Shown: positions 33,001-44,219 of the stretch, one piece after another | How the letters are laid out: every line of letters starts with the position of its first letter | Position numbering within the stretch: the first letter of the stretch is position 1 | NCBI RefSeq assembly: GCF_026151205.1 | Contig: NC_087073.1 | Coordinates: 680,001-744,000 of the forward strand | Source: Bolinopsis microptera | Lineage: Eukaryota > Ctenophora > Tentaculata > Lobata > Bolinopsidae | DNA length: 64,000 nucleotides | Reading direction: 5' to 3' | Translations under genes and position numbers: made by a program | Notes under the pieces: model-generated | The model's input: the letters and a program-made list of their open reading frames with translations, nothing else | What the model was told of the DNA's origin: nothing | Databases searched by the model: none

Positions 33001-33472
33001 AAAGAATGTGTCCATTCAGTAAATCTTGACTGAATCAGTAAAAAGTTTAATTCGGATTCAACAAAATTAATCACTGACTGATTGATAAGTGATTTCATCA
33101 TGGAAATAACCAAAATAGTTTCCAATTCATATTGAAGGTTGCACAGTTTGAAGCGCTGGTGGGATAGAAACAAAGAAGTGTTTTCATAGAAGTGAGTATC
33201 TGAGGTTTTAGTACATAATCAATTTGTACAACAATAACCAAAACAAGTTGCAATGAAATAATTAATCTGCACTATTATTTCTTAGCTTTGCAGTATACAA
33301 ATAATTTAAACATGACATTATTACTATACCATTGATAAGACATATTTACTTTGTTACTAAATTATTAATTTAGTAACAAACTTACTCGTATTTATAATAC
33401 CCCGTATATCCATAACTCATAACATTTAAGCATAAAAATATGTGAAATGACATCTAAAACTCAACAAATTGT
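33001..33472. other. spacer 3' of the GOLM-like gene
   Basis: AT-rich; probably contains the 3' untranslated region of the minus-strand GOLM-like gene. No other feature seen. Confidence 0.35.
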
Positions 33473-33711
33473 TTAGGCCTCCTGGGCAGGCTGTGCGGCA
33501 GGCTGTGCGGCCGCTAACTGTTCCGTTAAAGTTTGTATCTTAGCAACCATCTCCTGATTTTGCTCCTGGAGTTCTTGGTTAGTAGTCACTAACTCTTGTA
33601 TTCTTCCTGATAACTCTGCTTTCTCTTCTGACGCAGTGCCTTCTCTACTCTCACACTCCGTTAACTTTTCATTTACTTCAGCGGTATTTCTATTTGCTTC
33701 GTTTATTTGAT
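33473..33711 (-). CDS. GOLM: GOLM-like exon 5 (final)
   Basis: Acceptor GTATTTTCAG; 79 codons including TAA. Coiled coil with repeated Q/E/N positions and a short duplicated AQPA end. Confidence 0.8.
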
Positions 33712-36700
33712 CTGAAAATACATCTCAGGTGATATACCTGTAGAGTGTATACTGGGTATAATGTACACTCTACAGGTTATTCTAGCTGTCAAAGGAGTGG
33801 TCGAGTATTGATGTAGGTGAAAGTAAAATGTAATCACATGGAACTCATACAGTTTGTATACTCCTGATGAGGCTCCATGTAGTTCACTAATTTAGCAATA
33901 CAACACGTTTCAACATGGAAACACTGCACTTGACATACAATGACGAGGTATCTTGAACTCTTTAACTATTATATTATTATACTACTATTATACTAACAGT
34001 AACCTTCTTTACTGTAAAGTTGTATGTAATATATTATATAATACACCTTAATTATACCACAGGAACGGGGTCCGGACTCTACGGCGTGAGACTCTACGGC
34101 GGGTTAGAGTTAGTGTTAGGGTTAGAGTCTTACGCCGTAGAGTCTTACGCCGTATAGTCCCGGACCCCACGGGAACATCAGTTTGGTGTCAGTAAGATGA
34201 ATCACTGACCGCTCATTCTTCTAGAAACTTCCATTGGACATAAAATCAGTAGACTAGTCTAACACAAGGTAATTCCTATGTTTCTACAGAAAGCCTCACC
34301 ACATTGACCACGTATTAGGGGTAATATGTTTGTTCAGTGTACGTGTTCATATTTTGAGTTTTATGACAGTGTAAATTTCAACTACATATGACATCCATGG
34401 CATTTATAATGAAGTCTCTTTATGAGGATTTGATGACCTTTCAGTCGTGTGTAAGAGCTGTAAAGTATCGTCAACGTCAGTTCCCCTTCACAGATTACGG
34501 CATCTCACATTACGACATCTCACATTACGACATCTCACATTACGGCATCTCACAGATTACGGCATCTCACATTACGGCATCTCACATTACGGCATCTCAC
34601 ATTACGACATCTCACATTGCGACATCTCACATTACGGCATCTCACATTACGACATCTCACATTACGGCATCTCACATTACGGCATCTCACATTACGGCAT
34701 CTCACATTACGGCATCTCACATTACGGCATCTCACATTACAACATCTCACATAACGACCTCTCACATTACGACATCTCACATTACGGCATCTCACATTAC
34801 GGCATCTCACATTACGGCATCTCACATTACGGCATCTCACATTACGGCATCTCACATTACGGCATCTCACATTACAACATCTCACATTACGGCATCTCAC
34901 ATTACGGCATCTCACATTACGGCATCTCACATTACGGCATCTCACATTACGGCATCTCACATTACGGCATCTCACATTACAACATCTCACATAACGACCT
35001 CTCACATTACGACATCTCACATTACGGCATCTCACATTACGGCATCTCACATTACGGCATCTCACATTACGGCATCTCACATTACGGCATCTCACATTAC
35101 GACATCTCACATTGCGACATCTCACATTACGGCATCTCACATTACGACATCTCACATTACGGCATCTCACATTACGGCATCTCACATTACGGCATCTCAC
35201 ATTACGACATCTCACATTGCGACATCTCACATTACGGCATCTCACATTACGACATCTCACATTACGGCATCTCACATTACGGCATCTCACATTACGGCAT
35301 CTCACATTACGGCATCTCACATTACGGCATCTCACATTACAACATCTCACATAACGACCTCTCACATTACGACATCTCACATTACGGCATCTCACATTAC
35401 GGCATCTCACATTACGGCATCTCACATTACGGCATCTCACATTACGGCATCTCACATTACGGCATCTCACATTACAACATCTCACATTACGGCATCTCAC
35501 ATTACGGCATCTCACATTACGGCATCTCACATTACGGCATCTCACATTACGGCATCTAACATTACGGCATCTCACATTTCGACATCTCACATTACAGCAT
35601 CTCACATTATGGCATCTCACATTTCGACATCTCACATTTCGGCATCTCACATTACAGCATCTCACATTACGGCATCTCACATTACGGCATCTCACATTAC
35701 AACATCTCACATAACGACCTCTCACATTACGACATCTCACATTACGGCATCTCACATTACGGCATCTCACATTACGGCATCTCACATTACGGCATCTCAC
35801 ATTACGGCATCTCACATTACGGCATCTCACATTACGGCATCTCACATTACGACATCTCACATTACGGCATCTCACATTACGGCATTTCACATTACGGCAT
35901 TTCACATTACGACATCTCACATTACGGCATCTCACATTACGGCATCTCACATTACGGCATCTCACATTACGGCATCTCACATTACGGCATCTCACATTAC
36001 GGCATTTCACATTACGGCATTTCACATTTCGGCATCTCACATTACAACATCTCACATTGATTCGCAACGTTGGGTAGCACTTGTGCTCAACTTATTTACT
36101 TAACAAGTTTAATTGCTGAAGCCTAAGTTCGTGTGATGTTAATAATTGATTTTAAAATATATATTTTATCCTGAACAAATACGGCATTAAACATGTGGCC
36201 ACCAAAATTTCCCCAAAAGACTATCCGTCGAGAAAGCTTGCTTGACACAAAGATGGTAAAATGATGAAGCACACGAAATAGGTCGCAACATTGTGCAATA
36301 AAAGCAAGTAACCCCTGTTCATGAAAGTATCAACATGACATTATCTAACGACTCCGAACTTAAACTTTAGAGCCTTTTCAGGAAGGAAAGTGGCCTATTC
36401 ATAAATTTTTGATAATTGAGTCTAAACAGTTACCACAATAAAGTATCAATATGATATATTATTATCTACAAATTGTTCATTCAACTTCTTAATGTGCCTA
36501 ACACTGAAAGTTTTTCAACACCACTCCTTTGTTTTATAACCACATTATACTGTGTAAAATGTAAACACAAAACACGTTACAAAAGACCAGGTAACAAGGG
36601 GGCTCCTTTGTTTAGATTTAACTAATTTATTACAACAAATAACAAGTTTATAGTGTATGTGGAAACTGGCGGGGAGGTGATACATGTTTGTATCAGCTTT

Positions 36701-39700
36701 CCATAATACAAAATATGTATCACCTCCTCAACCCGCCGAACATGTACTTACTATTAAAGTAAACAAATGTGTCTCACCTCCCCGCCAGTATCCACATCTA
36801 TACACTGTTAAGTAAGCTAAGTGTTTATACACTTAGCTGACGCTTGATATGAAGTAGACAAGTCAGTAATGATGGTATATTGACCATAAAACTCACGGGA
36901 TACAGCCTAGAGAGGGGGGGTGTGATTTACAGTACCCCCTCACGGGATACAGCCTAGAGAGGGGTGTGTGATTTACAGTAACCCCCCCCCCCCCCCCCCC
37001 CCCAAAGCAAATATAATAGTATTCTTAAATCAGAGTGTAATATCCGGATAGAAACATTATTTATGAGAGCATTGTTTCTGATAATTTTGTATATGTGACA
37101 CAGGGATAATCAAAAATGCTCTATTCAGGTAAAGTAAACTGTTCACTTAAATCAGAATGTAGAGTGTGAACCAAATTCTTGGAACCTATCGAAAGATACA
37201 AGGCTGGAACAAGAGGTGTGCCTAATTAATTATAACAGGAAGAATATTCTAGAAGATTGTCCACTGCTGTGTTCTAGAACAATGTCACCTCATGTAGAAA
37301 ACGTCGTACGTACTCCGTAACACTGATAGTGAGCACTGAGCATGATTTCTCAGTCAACACGACCGTGGGGGCTAGTTTACCGTTAATATACCAGACTTGT
37401 ATCCGACCGGATTTGAACCCGGGTCTTCTGCTTGGGAGGCGATCGTGTTACCACTACACCACCCGGCCGACAACCGTTAATATGAAACCAATTTAACGGG
37501 GTTTACTATGGTCACGTGAGCGGTCACGTGACAATAATCGCGGGAAAACTCCTGATCTAGGAGTTTCTCGATTGTTTCTAACTCGACAACTCCTAATTAA
37601 CTATTATATTCATTCTCATCTCCAACACAATTACACACAATAGTCAATATGCAGGTACAGTACCTACTAGGTACTCTCGGACAATAGGTAGTGGGCTGGG
37701 ATGCACTGTGTGCAATAGGTATCAGTCTATAAACTATTTATTATGTTATATTCACGATTATCCATAGTATATATTATTATATACATACTACATACACATT
37801 GTGTGAGGAGTACACGTAATTTTAAAGTTTCTTAGATTTGATTTAATTTTAGTGATGATGTGGCATTTTATATCTCTTAAGAGTCTTAGGAAGTAAAATA
37901 AAGTTTACAATTGGTGTCAGTTTATGTGTAGACACAGGCTACACATAAACTGATTTGTCTCTGTGCAGAGAGTAAAACGGTGATGCACTAAAATAAGGTT
38001 TTATTTGCTAAAGATTTTAAAATACATTTCAAGAAATACCCGGTAATCTACTTTGTAATCTACTTTGTAATCACTGGGAATAATGCCCCTGTCCATGACA
38101 ATTTTAGTGGTAATTAAATTTGTGGGTAAGATACCAATCCCCCGAATTGACATCATCTTGTTACATAGCGATTAATTGAAAACTTTTATGCTAGATATCA
38201 TTGTGTACTTATATGTCTATGAGTAAGACATGATTAGGGACTACTTTATTGTGGGAAATTTTCATAAAATATCGCGTCTTCAATAATCACGCTAATTACT
38301 TCTGCGACAATTTTCAGCTGCTTTATTCATGAAAATCACGGCCCCCGCGAATAATGTTTGGAAATCGAACTGCTTACATTATTATACTCGAGGAAAAGTT
38401 CACTGACAAAAAATACATATCTATTGAAATACAATACGTATGGGCAGTATCTGAGAAGCACGACTACTGAAGGTAGACTTTAGGGTAGACTATGAATTCC
38501 ATATTGAATAATCCGTAACAGTGTGTGTAATCAGTGTAGCTTGTGTTGCAAATATCGAGCTCTCTTATCTTTTGTAAATTTGCAATAAGTTCAGTTTGCT
38601 GCTACCGCGTAGTTTACCTTTGCGTGTGTACTTGTACATTACTATACAAGTACACTATGGGGGATGACCCAACTTTGACCCGATCCCAGGAGTTGATTAA
38701 GGAGTTCAACTATGATCAACAGGAAGATGTGGAAGGCTGTGTTGCACGCTGGTCCATTCAGTTAGAAAAAGACCTGCATATGGACTACCGTGAAATTGAC
38801 TACGAAAGTCGTGAAACGATCAAGACTAAGGATAAACAGACTCTGTCTGGCTGGATTGTGGATGCAGTGGACCTTGTTCGTCGGCAGAGTAGTCAGATGT
38901 ATCTCTTGAAGGAGATCATCGAGTGCTTCAAGACGGAAGCACTAGCAGACAAAGAAAAGGTGATCAGACTGCAGGGCCAGCTGCTGATGCAGAAGGACGT
39001 ACAACTACAGTTGCTTAAGACGTCTGTTGAGGAGACAGTACAAACAACGGTGGAGTCTGGGATTCAGAACTATAGTGCAGCTGTTCAACGCATATATCCA
39101 CACTATATTTACATTACACGTACAACGTGATATCATTATCAGTGCAGTGTGTACAACACCAACTACACCGATCAATTGCCAATCTGTGAAACATTTATTC
39201 ATTATTATCACTTCGAAGTTCGAGATGGGCCTACTCTCATGCTTTAAAATAAGTATTGTCAAAGCAATACCACATTAAAATAAAGATGTCTTTGCCGAGC
39301 TTGGCACACTTTTCCTCCACAAGTGCTAATTAATACGAACTGTAAAATTAAACGTACTGTAAAAATCAGCAAGGTTGCATAATCATTATACCAATTGAAC
39401 AAATTTACCAACAAAACAACAAAACAACAAAACAACAAAACAACTCACTTAATCGAGCATCAGCCAAAGAGGATAAGGAAAACTGAAATATCGAATCATT
39501 AGTTTACACAAGCTTTGTTGGTCGAGTCGAGTGAAGCTTTCTATAGAAGTTCAAAACCCCATGAGCCATGCAAATTCCATGGTAACAACGTATAATAAAC
39601 AGTATAAAGAATGTCATGGTAACCATGACAATTATATAGACATGCTTTAGTAGTACAGAATACCTTACCTTTTGTGTAGCAATGACTTCTTTATCACTGT

Positions 39701-40591
39701 TAAGTATACTGATCTTATCATGTAGTTCTGTTATCCTCTTCTTACATTCCGTTGCTACTCCGTTATAATCTAGCTAACGGGATTTAATGTTAATAGTATA
39801 ACAGAACAGGTGCAAATGAATGAAAAGTAAGTTAACAAACAGGACACTACACCGAATATGAAAAAATCGTAAACAGGATGAGACCGAGGGAGGGGTAAGG
39901 GAGGGGTAATGGGGTAAGGGAGGGGTAATGGAGGGGTAATGGGGTAATGGAGGGGTAAGGGAGGGTAAGGGAGGGTTAATAGGGTAAGGGAGGGGTAATG
40001 GGGTAAGGGAGGGGTAAAGGAGCAGGATACATTTCCTACACTGGGAAGGGGAAGGTGCCTTGCTTATGGAAGGGGTTACAACAGTTTCTATTGGTAAAAT
40101 ACAGTTGATTAAGGGTGATTAAGTAAAAGAAGAAAACAGTGCTTTTAGAAGTTGATATATCTGCCATTCTGCTGCTAAGATATGAGTAGCACTGATACAG
40201 CCTGCAGACTATGAAGTTTTTGCTGATCCACAATTATCTTACTGAGTCCATTAAAGATCAAATGTAATCTTAATTTGAGTACTTATTTTATGAAAGATAA
40301 CATGTTTAGTATGAAAACAAACCTCTTTCTGACGACAAACTTTTACTTGAGCGTCTAAAATTACCATATCCTGAAAAAAAAGCTCTGTTTAGAAGATATT
40401 AGTTTTGAGAATATAAAATCTAATCATCACAAGCAATGAATAAAAGTTTAAAACAGTGAATAACTTACTTGTGATATGGACCAATAGTTGAAAGTTAGGA
40501 TGCATGTGGTAACACAAAGGGCTACACTGATAAGGTTACTTCCGCTCTTGTACCACATCTTTATATTGCTAACAAACTGTGCAGGGAACAT
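33473..40591 (-). CDS. GOLM: GOLM1/GOLM2-like type II Golgi membrane protein, 5 exons
   Basis: Exons: 40469-40591, 40323-40370, 39669-39773, 39449-39482 and 33473-33711. All introns are GT-AG and phases agree (0, 0, 0, 1), giving 549 nt and 182 aa. Residues 1-16 form a basic cytosolic N-terminus. Residues ~17-37 are one membrane anchor ending CILTFNYWSIS; the FNYW at the membrane edge is characteristic of GOLM1/CASC4 (GOLM2). The remainder is coiled coil (TECKKRITELHDKISILNSD; QELVTTNQELQEQNQEMV), with an Ala/Pro/Gln end AAAQPAAQPAQEA. By family knowledge the coiled coil faces the Golgi lumen. It is shorter than vertebrate members and lacks their long acidic tail. Start: first ATG before the anchor. 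The large intron 4 holds a 15-bp array and several mobile elements. Confidence 0.78.
33737..33776. repeat. hairpin-forming inverted repeat
   Basis: CCTGTAGAGTGTA and its reverse complement TACACTCTACAGG enclose a 14-bp loop, 25 bp upstream (in transcript terms) of GOLM-like exon 5. Confidence 0.8.
34067..34168. mobile_element. TIR element with telomere-like core, copy 2
   Basis: The left arm GGGGTCCGGACTCTACGGCG plus TGAGACTCTACGGCG is the inverse of the right arm (reverse complement GGGGTCCGGGACTATACGGC). The core is GGGTTAGAGTTAGTGTTAGG, i.e. degenerate TTAGGG units. Same architecture and nearly the same TIR as 23514-24086, with ACGGCG for AGGGCG. Confidence 0.75.
34497..36058. repeat. 15-bp minisatellite, ~104 copies
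   Basis: The unit is ACGGCATCTCACATT, with GACATC, AACATC and ATAACGACC variants that recur as higher-order blocks of about 15 units. Because 15 is a multiple of three, open frames of several hundred codons appear on both strands. These are by-products. It lies in GOLM-like intron 4. Confidence 0.95.
36059..36651. other. AT-rich intronic stretch, no feature seen
   Basis: Part of GOLM-like intron 4. No reading frame or repeat recognised. Confidence 0.35.
36652..36810. mobile_element. small TIR (MITE-like) element
   Basis: The left end ACTGGCGGGGAGGTGATACA and the right end (reverse complement ACTGGCGGGGAGGTGAGACA) are inverted. A third degraded copy of the motif (CACCTCCTCAACCCGCC) lies in the middle. 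Length about 159 bp, no coding capacity. Confidence 0.6.
36890..37003. repeat. 45-bp duplication and poly(C) tract
   Basis: CACGGGATACAGCCTAGAGA followed by GGGGGTGTGATTTACAGTA occurs twice in tandem. The second copy is followed by a C tract of about 22 bp. On the minus strand each copy holds TCTCTAG and CCC|GTGAGT-like ends, but no exon was identified. Confidence 0.75.
37390..37472 (-). tRNA. retroposed tRNA-Gly(CCC)-like sequence
   Basis: On the minus strand a D-arm GGTGTAGTGGTAACAC, an anticodon loop CGCCTCCCAAGC (anticodon CCC) and a T-loop GGGTTCAAATC are recognisable. T-stem and acceptor pairing contain mismatches, so it is probably a pseudogene or short SINE. It is flanked by an exact 11-bp direct repeat ACCGTTAATAT (37379-37389 and 37473-37483), the mark of retroposition. 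Confidence 0.6.
37484..38656. other. AT-rich intronic stretch with a small hairpin
   Basis: Part of GOLM-like intron 4. Contains an inverted repeat CAGTTTATGTGTAG ... CTACACATAAACTG near 37917-37951. No gene recognised. Confidence 0.4.
38657..39130 (+). CDS. coiled-coil ORF resembling a LINE ORF1 N-terminus
   Basis: 158 aa from the ATG at 38657 (the frame opens earlier but upstream residues look untranslated). It begins MGDDPTLTRSQELIKEF, has charged and helical stretches, a coiled coil (DKEKVIRLQGQLLMQKDVQL) and ends near VESGIQNYSAAVQ. This type of end is seen in ORF1 (gag-like) proteins of L1-like retroelements, which would continue into RNA-binding domains that are absent here. It lies within GOLM-like intron 4 on the opposite strand and is probably a truncated transposon gene. 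Function is uncertain. Confidence 0.4.
   Translation: MGDDPTLTRSQELIKEFNYDQQEDVEGCVARWSIQLEKDLHMDYREIDYESRETIKTKDKQTLSGWIVDAVDLVRRQSSQMYLLKEIIECFKTEALADKEKVIRLQGQLLMQKDVQLQLLKTSVEETVQTTVESGIQNYSAAVQRIYPHYIYITRTT
39449..39482 (-). CDS. GOLM: GOLM-like microexon 4 (34 nt)
   Basis: Between GATATTTCAG and TTAA|GTGAGT. Encodes FSLSSLADARL plus one base. It is inferred because it is what repairs the phase between exon 3 (ends phase 0) and exon 5 (needs one preceding base); without it exon 5 reads into a stop. Confidence 0.6.
39669..39773 (-). CDS. GOLM: GOLM-like exon 3
   Basis: 35 codons between CCCGTTAG and AAG|GTAAGG. Encodes LDYNGVATECKKRITELHDK and onward; heptad-like spacing of Leu/Ile. Confidence 0.75.
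39890..40020. repeat. GGGAGGGGTAATGGGGTAA-type repeat
   Basis: Irregular array of AGGGGTAA and TGGGGTAA units in GOLM-like intron 2. Confidence 0.85.
40323..40370 (-). CDS. GOLM: GOLM-like exon 2
   Basis: 16 codons between TTTTTTTCAG and GAG|GTTTGT, encoding DMVILDAQVKVCRQKE. The start of the coiled coil. Confidence 0.7.
40469..40591 (-). CDS. GOLM: GOLM-like exon 1
   Basis: 41 codons from ATG to CAA|GTAAGT. Encodes the cytosolic head MFPAQFVSNIKMWYKSG and the single membrane anchor. Confidence 0.8.
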
Positions 40592-40882
40592 GATGATATT
40601 TATACAATAATATAATGTTGTAATTATGGTTCAATTATACATCTCTTGCTACAACATGTACAGAAATGCAGTCTTAAACGCCATTGCGATTTAACCATTT
40701 TGCCACTAAAATAATAATATGGCACAGGTACGACTAGAATAACAAATATGGCGCCAATTTCTTCCACCATTTCAATTTCTACGACATATAGCCCAAATAA
40801 ATCGTTGTTTATTTTGACATCATGTTCAGTAATTGTAACTTCCGACAAATAAGGAAGCTGCAGCCTTGACTACTAAATCAAC

Positions 40883-41164
40883 CAGTGGTGTAACAAAGGG
40901 CCCCCGCTGACCCCACTGTGCAGGGGGGGGGGGGCGGAAAATCGTCGTTTGAATGTGGGTCAATTTGAAAAACTTAACTGAGGTACTATCTAGCAAAACT
41001 GCGCATTTTGCTCTAGGAAAACACCTTTTTAGAGATTTTACCAGCATATCCTCTAAAATCACCTAATTTGTTCAATTTCAGGGAGGGGCGCCAAAAGGGG
41101 AGGGGCGCCAACAGGGGAGCGCATTTTCGGCAGGGGGGTGCCAACAGGCAAAGTTACACCACTG
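40883..41164. mobile_element. hAT-type MITE with 8-bp target duplication
   Basis: The 282-bp element begins CAGTGGTGTAAC and ends GTTACACCACTG, a perfect 12-bp inverted repeat of the CAGNGG...GTAAC hAT style. Exact 8-bp direct repeats AAATCAAC flank it (40875-40882 and 41165-41172). The inside holds a G run and three GGGGCGCCA-like units; no transposase. Confidence 0.88.
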
Positions 41165-42534
41165 AAATCAACCCCTTCTAAGCTATGGTTGAATGCTTTT
41201 AAATAAGTTTGATTTGATTTTACAAAGAAGATTGTATCCTACTCAACAGTATCTCAGTAAAGCCAGTGCTTAAATTGTTTTGACCCACTACACATCCATA
41301 TAGCCGATTTAAATAACAACCTATAGTCAACAGGAAATCGGGAAAAGTCCTCCCCAGCCTTAGCCAACAACCTGTCAGTGTTTTATTAATGATTTATTAA
41401 TATCAAGAAAACAATAATCTGAAAACGTTTCTTTTTACTGAAAGAAAGACGAACGCAAGTTGATGAAACAAGGAAGGTCTGGAAAGAATGATAGTTCAGG
41501 AAAACAACAATTTTATTTAGTATCAGTTACAGCAAACAAAAAATATATTTTATATAATATATTATAACTAGGACGAACTTTAGATTAGAAATCTTGGGGG
41601 ACTTGGAGTAGCAAGAGATTGACTAGAAGGTATATACCTTTTACCAAAAACGTCGAAAAGAATCCAGGGTGATACAGGATCGGAGAGTACAGACCATAAA
41701 GTTTACGCACCCACCTTTGCCTCCAGAATTCTTGGTTGGTTAAAAATGTATGCTAACTTGGTCGTTTATACTCCAAGTCCCTTTGTTAAAAGAAGTAATA
41801 TTATGTACGTCTGGAGTTAGCTTCATTCAATAATAACAATATCAATATAGTCAATATCAATATCAATATCAGACTAAACTATCGAATAAATTATCAAATA
41901 TTATTTGTTAATTCGATCTGAATAAAAATTTATAAGTTAAGATATTAAATAATTAAAAAAATTACAACAAGTGGTTAAAAACGCCCAAAATTGATCTGAG
42001 AGCTTTTCAGTCTATAATACAATCATGATAGTAATATTAAGTGTGTGCTGCTGCGATTAGAATAGATTACTGCAATTTAAAATTGTTTGGATTCCAAGTA
42101 TCTTTTAAATCAGCAGCCTGTACTTGTAATAATAGTGCCTTGGTTCTCAATTTTATCAAGTTAATGGAAGTTTCTAGGCAATTGCTTGAGGTTAGAATTT
42201 TTTTATGAGTTGGTATCGTACCACCAGTTGGTATCGTACCACCATGTAAATTAATAGACTGCACACAATATTAGCTCAAATTCTAAGTGAGATGAAATTG
42301 GTACAAGACTAAAGCAAACTCAAAAACAAACAGACAAACGCACGGTTTGTGTTATCAGGATTTGAAGAAGAGCGCTCGATTCGTTGGCAAATTTTTTGAT
42401 AACACTGACATTTTTGTAAAACGCCGCGCGCTTACGAAATTGCTTCGTATAAAGAAACATTAGATTAATAATTTCATATTGTTTATATAATATTATTAAA
42501 TTCAATAAAAAAATATAAATTATTTATTTATTGA
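41165..42534. other. AT-rich region without a recognised gene
   Basis: Contains only short repeats such as TCAATA units near 41838-41870 and a duplicated GTTGGTATCGTACCACC near 42205-42244. Confidence 0.35.
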
Positions 42535-43050
42535 CTGGGATATGCTGCCTTTAACAATTACAAGAAGGCCTGGAGTGATAAACTGCCCCTAAACAAACGT
42601 CTAATACTGTATAATGCTTTAGTCGTATCGGTTCTTATGTACAACTCATCCTGTTGGGCCGTCCCCAAAATATTCCTTGAAAAACTAGATGTTGTTCACT
42701 GCAGACATCTTCGCACTATTTTGAATATAAAGTACCCAGGAGTCATCTCCAACAAAAACTTGTATAAACGCTGCAATGCTGAACCATTGTCAGAAAAAGC
42801 GGCCCGTAGTCGGTGGAGAATGTTAAAACATGTTTTGCGGGGTCCTATTGACGGACCAGCGTTTTCTTCCCTCATTTTTGCCATCAATACACTGGACTTA
42901 CCAGGGAGAAGAGAAAGACCCCAAAGCAATCTATTCTCGCTGATTGTGCATGATTTATGTAAAAGAAATCTTTATTTGAATAATATCTTTGACCTGCATT
43001 ATTTCCGTAATTTGAGTTGTGACAAGAGATATTGGCGGAAATTGCAATGA
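42535..43050 (+). pseudogene. LINE reverse transcriptase C-terminal remnant
   Basis: The frame reads AAFNNYKKAWSDKLPLNKRL, then VLMYNSSCWAV, LDVVHCRHLRTILNIKYPGV and ARSRWRMLKHVLRGP, ending LQ and TGA. The LYNALVVSVLMYNSSCW and RWRMLKHVLR patterns are those of the region after the RT domain in non-LTR elements. The catalytic RT part is missing. A 14-bp inverted repeat (AGCGCTCGATTCGT at 42371; complement at 43228) surrounds it. Confidence 0.7.
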
Positions 43051-44219
43051 AGTTTTTAATTTTTGTTTTTGTTTTAATGAAAGATTAGACTTGGGCGTTG
43101 TTTTTTTAACTATCCCTTGTTTAGAACTTTGATTTAATAATTTATCATGAGTAAAAAATTCATCAGAATTAATAAAAGCCAAAGTTTCTACGCCGCGCAT
43201 ATTCGCTTTGTCTAAACCCTGTGTCGTACGAATCGAGCGCTACCATTAAAATTCCAATCTTGCAACTTCCGTGTATTTGTTGATAGTACGTGACCACCTT
43301 GTAATAATATTTTGATGAGCACCATTTTTAACCAGAATCTTCCGATTTCGAGTCCATCCAAGCGACCTCTGGACCTCCAACCTATGTTATGAATTAGGTT
43401 ATGCTTTGTCTTATTGTTTTACTGTACTTGGTACTGGGAAGTCTCTCCCCTGAGCTGTTGTCACGTTAAATTCTTACAATCTCGAAGAGGCAGTTTAATT
43501 CATACCGATACAACGGATAATGTACATGATACAACGGTCATAGACCATATGTCACAAATGGGCATACAAATCTTGTGTTTGGTTTGATTATCCTTGTTAA
43601 TTGTGAGAAAACTTGAAGCTGAATGACTTACCCTTCGAGATGGACAGTTAAAACTTAACGCCTGTCACATTTTGTTGCTCACATATCACAAATGATGATG
43701 TGCGAGGGTGGAGTGGAGAGGGTAGAGTAGTTGTTTCACATTGTCTTTTGCATATTTAAGTGAAACAAATTTAAAATTTTATCCTTTATTTTACAATCAT
43801 AATATAATAATATTTATAAGCCTCCGTTTTGAAAGTTTTAAATTTGAATATATTCACATTTCTATTTAAAATTCAATTTTATGTATAAGTCAATAACTGG
43901 CCGCTAAAGCCGCGCATTCTTGAAAACAGGATTAACTTGTTTATAGTTATACGACAACGTAAATTTAAAACTATCCGTGGTTTTTTTTAAATAAATAAAT
44001 TATAATTTTACCTAAGTTAAAACAATGGTCAGTCTATGTACAATAAAGTAATTCAAGTGTCACAATTGGCAGAGCACAATACAGAGGTAACGGAAATTGT
44101 CCAATGCTACCAATATTATATAATATGAAATATCAACTATCAGATATATACACATCTACTCCATCATAGGGGCAGGGATGAGGTTATAAGAGACTTCTGA
44201 TAGTGGTGTCTCATATTTG
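43051..44219. other. AT-rich region without a recognised gene
   Basis: Includes the 3' tail of the LINE remnant. No further feature recognised. Confidence 0.35.

Noticed and set aside
32886-33173. Minus-strand 95-aa frame
   Set aside because: Overlaps the end of an interspersed element, shows no recognisable domain and has poor codon structure.
33866-33950. Hammerhead ribozyme (CTGATGAG ... GAAAC)
   Set aside because: The CCATGT/ACATGG stem is displaced from the core by several bases, so the catalytic core cannot form in the usual way.
34388-36103. Long plus- and minus-strand frames rich in SHITA or RCRNV repeats
   Set aside because: By-products of a 15-bp unit whose length is a multiple of three; no non-repeat domain on either side.
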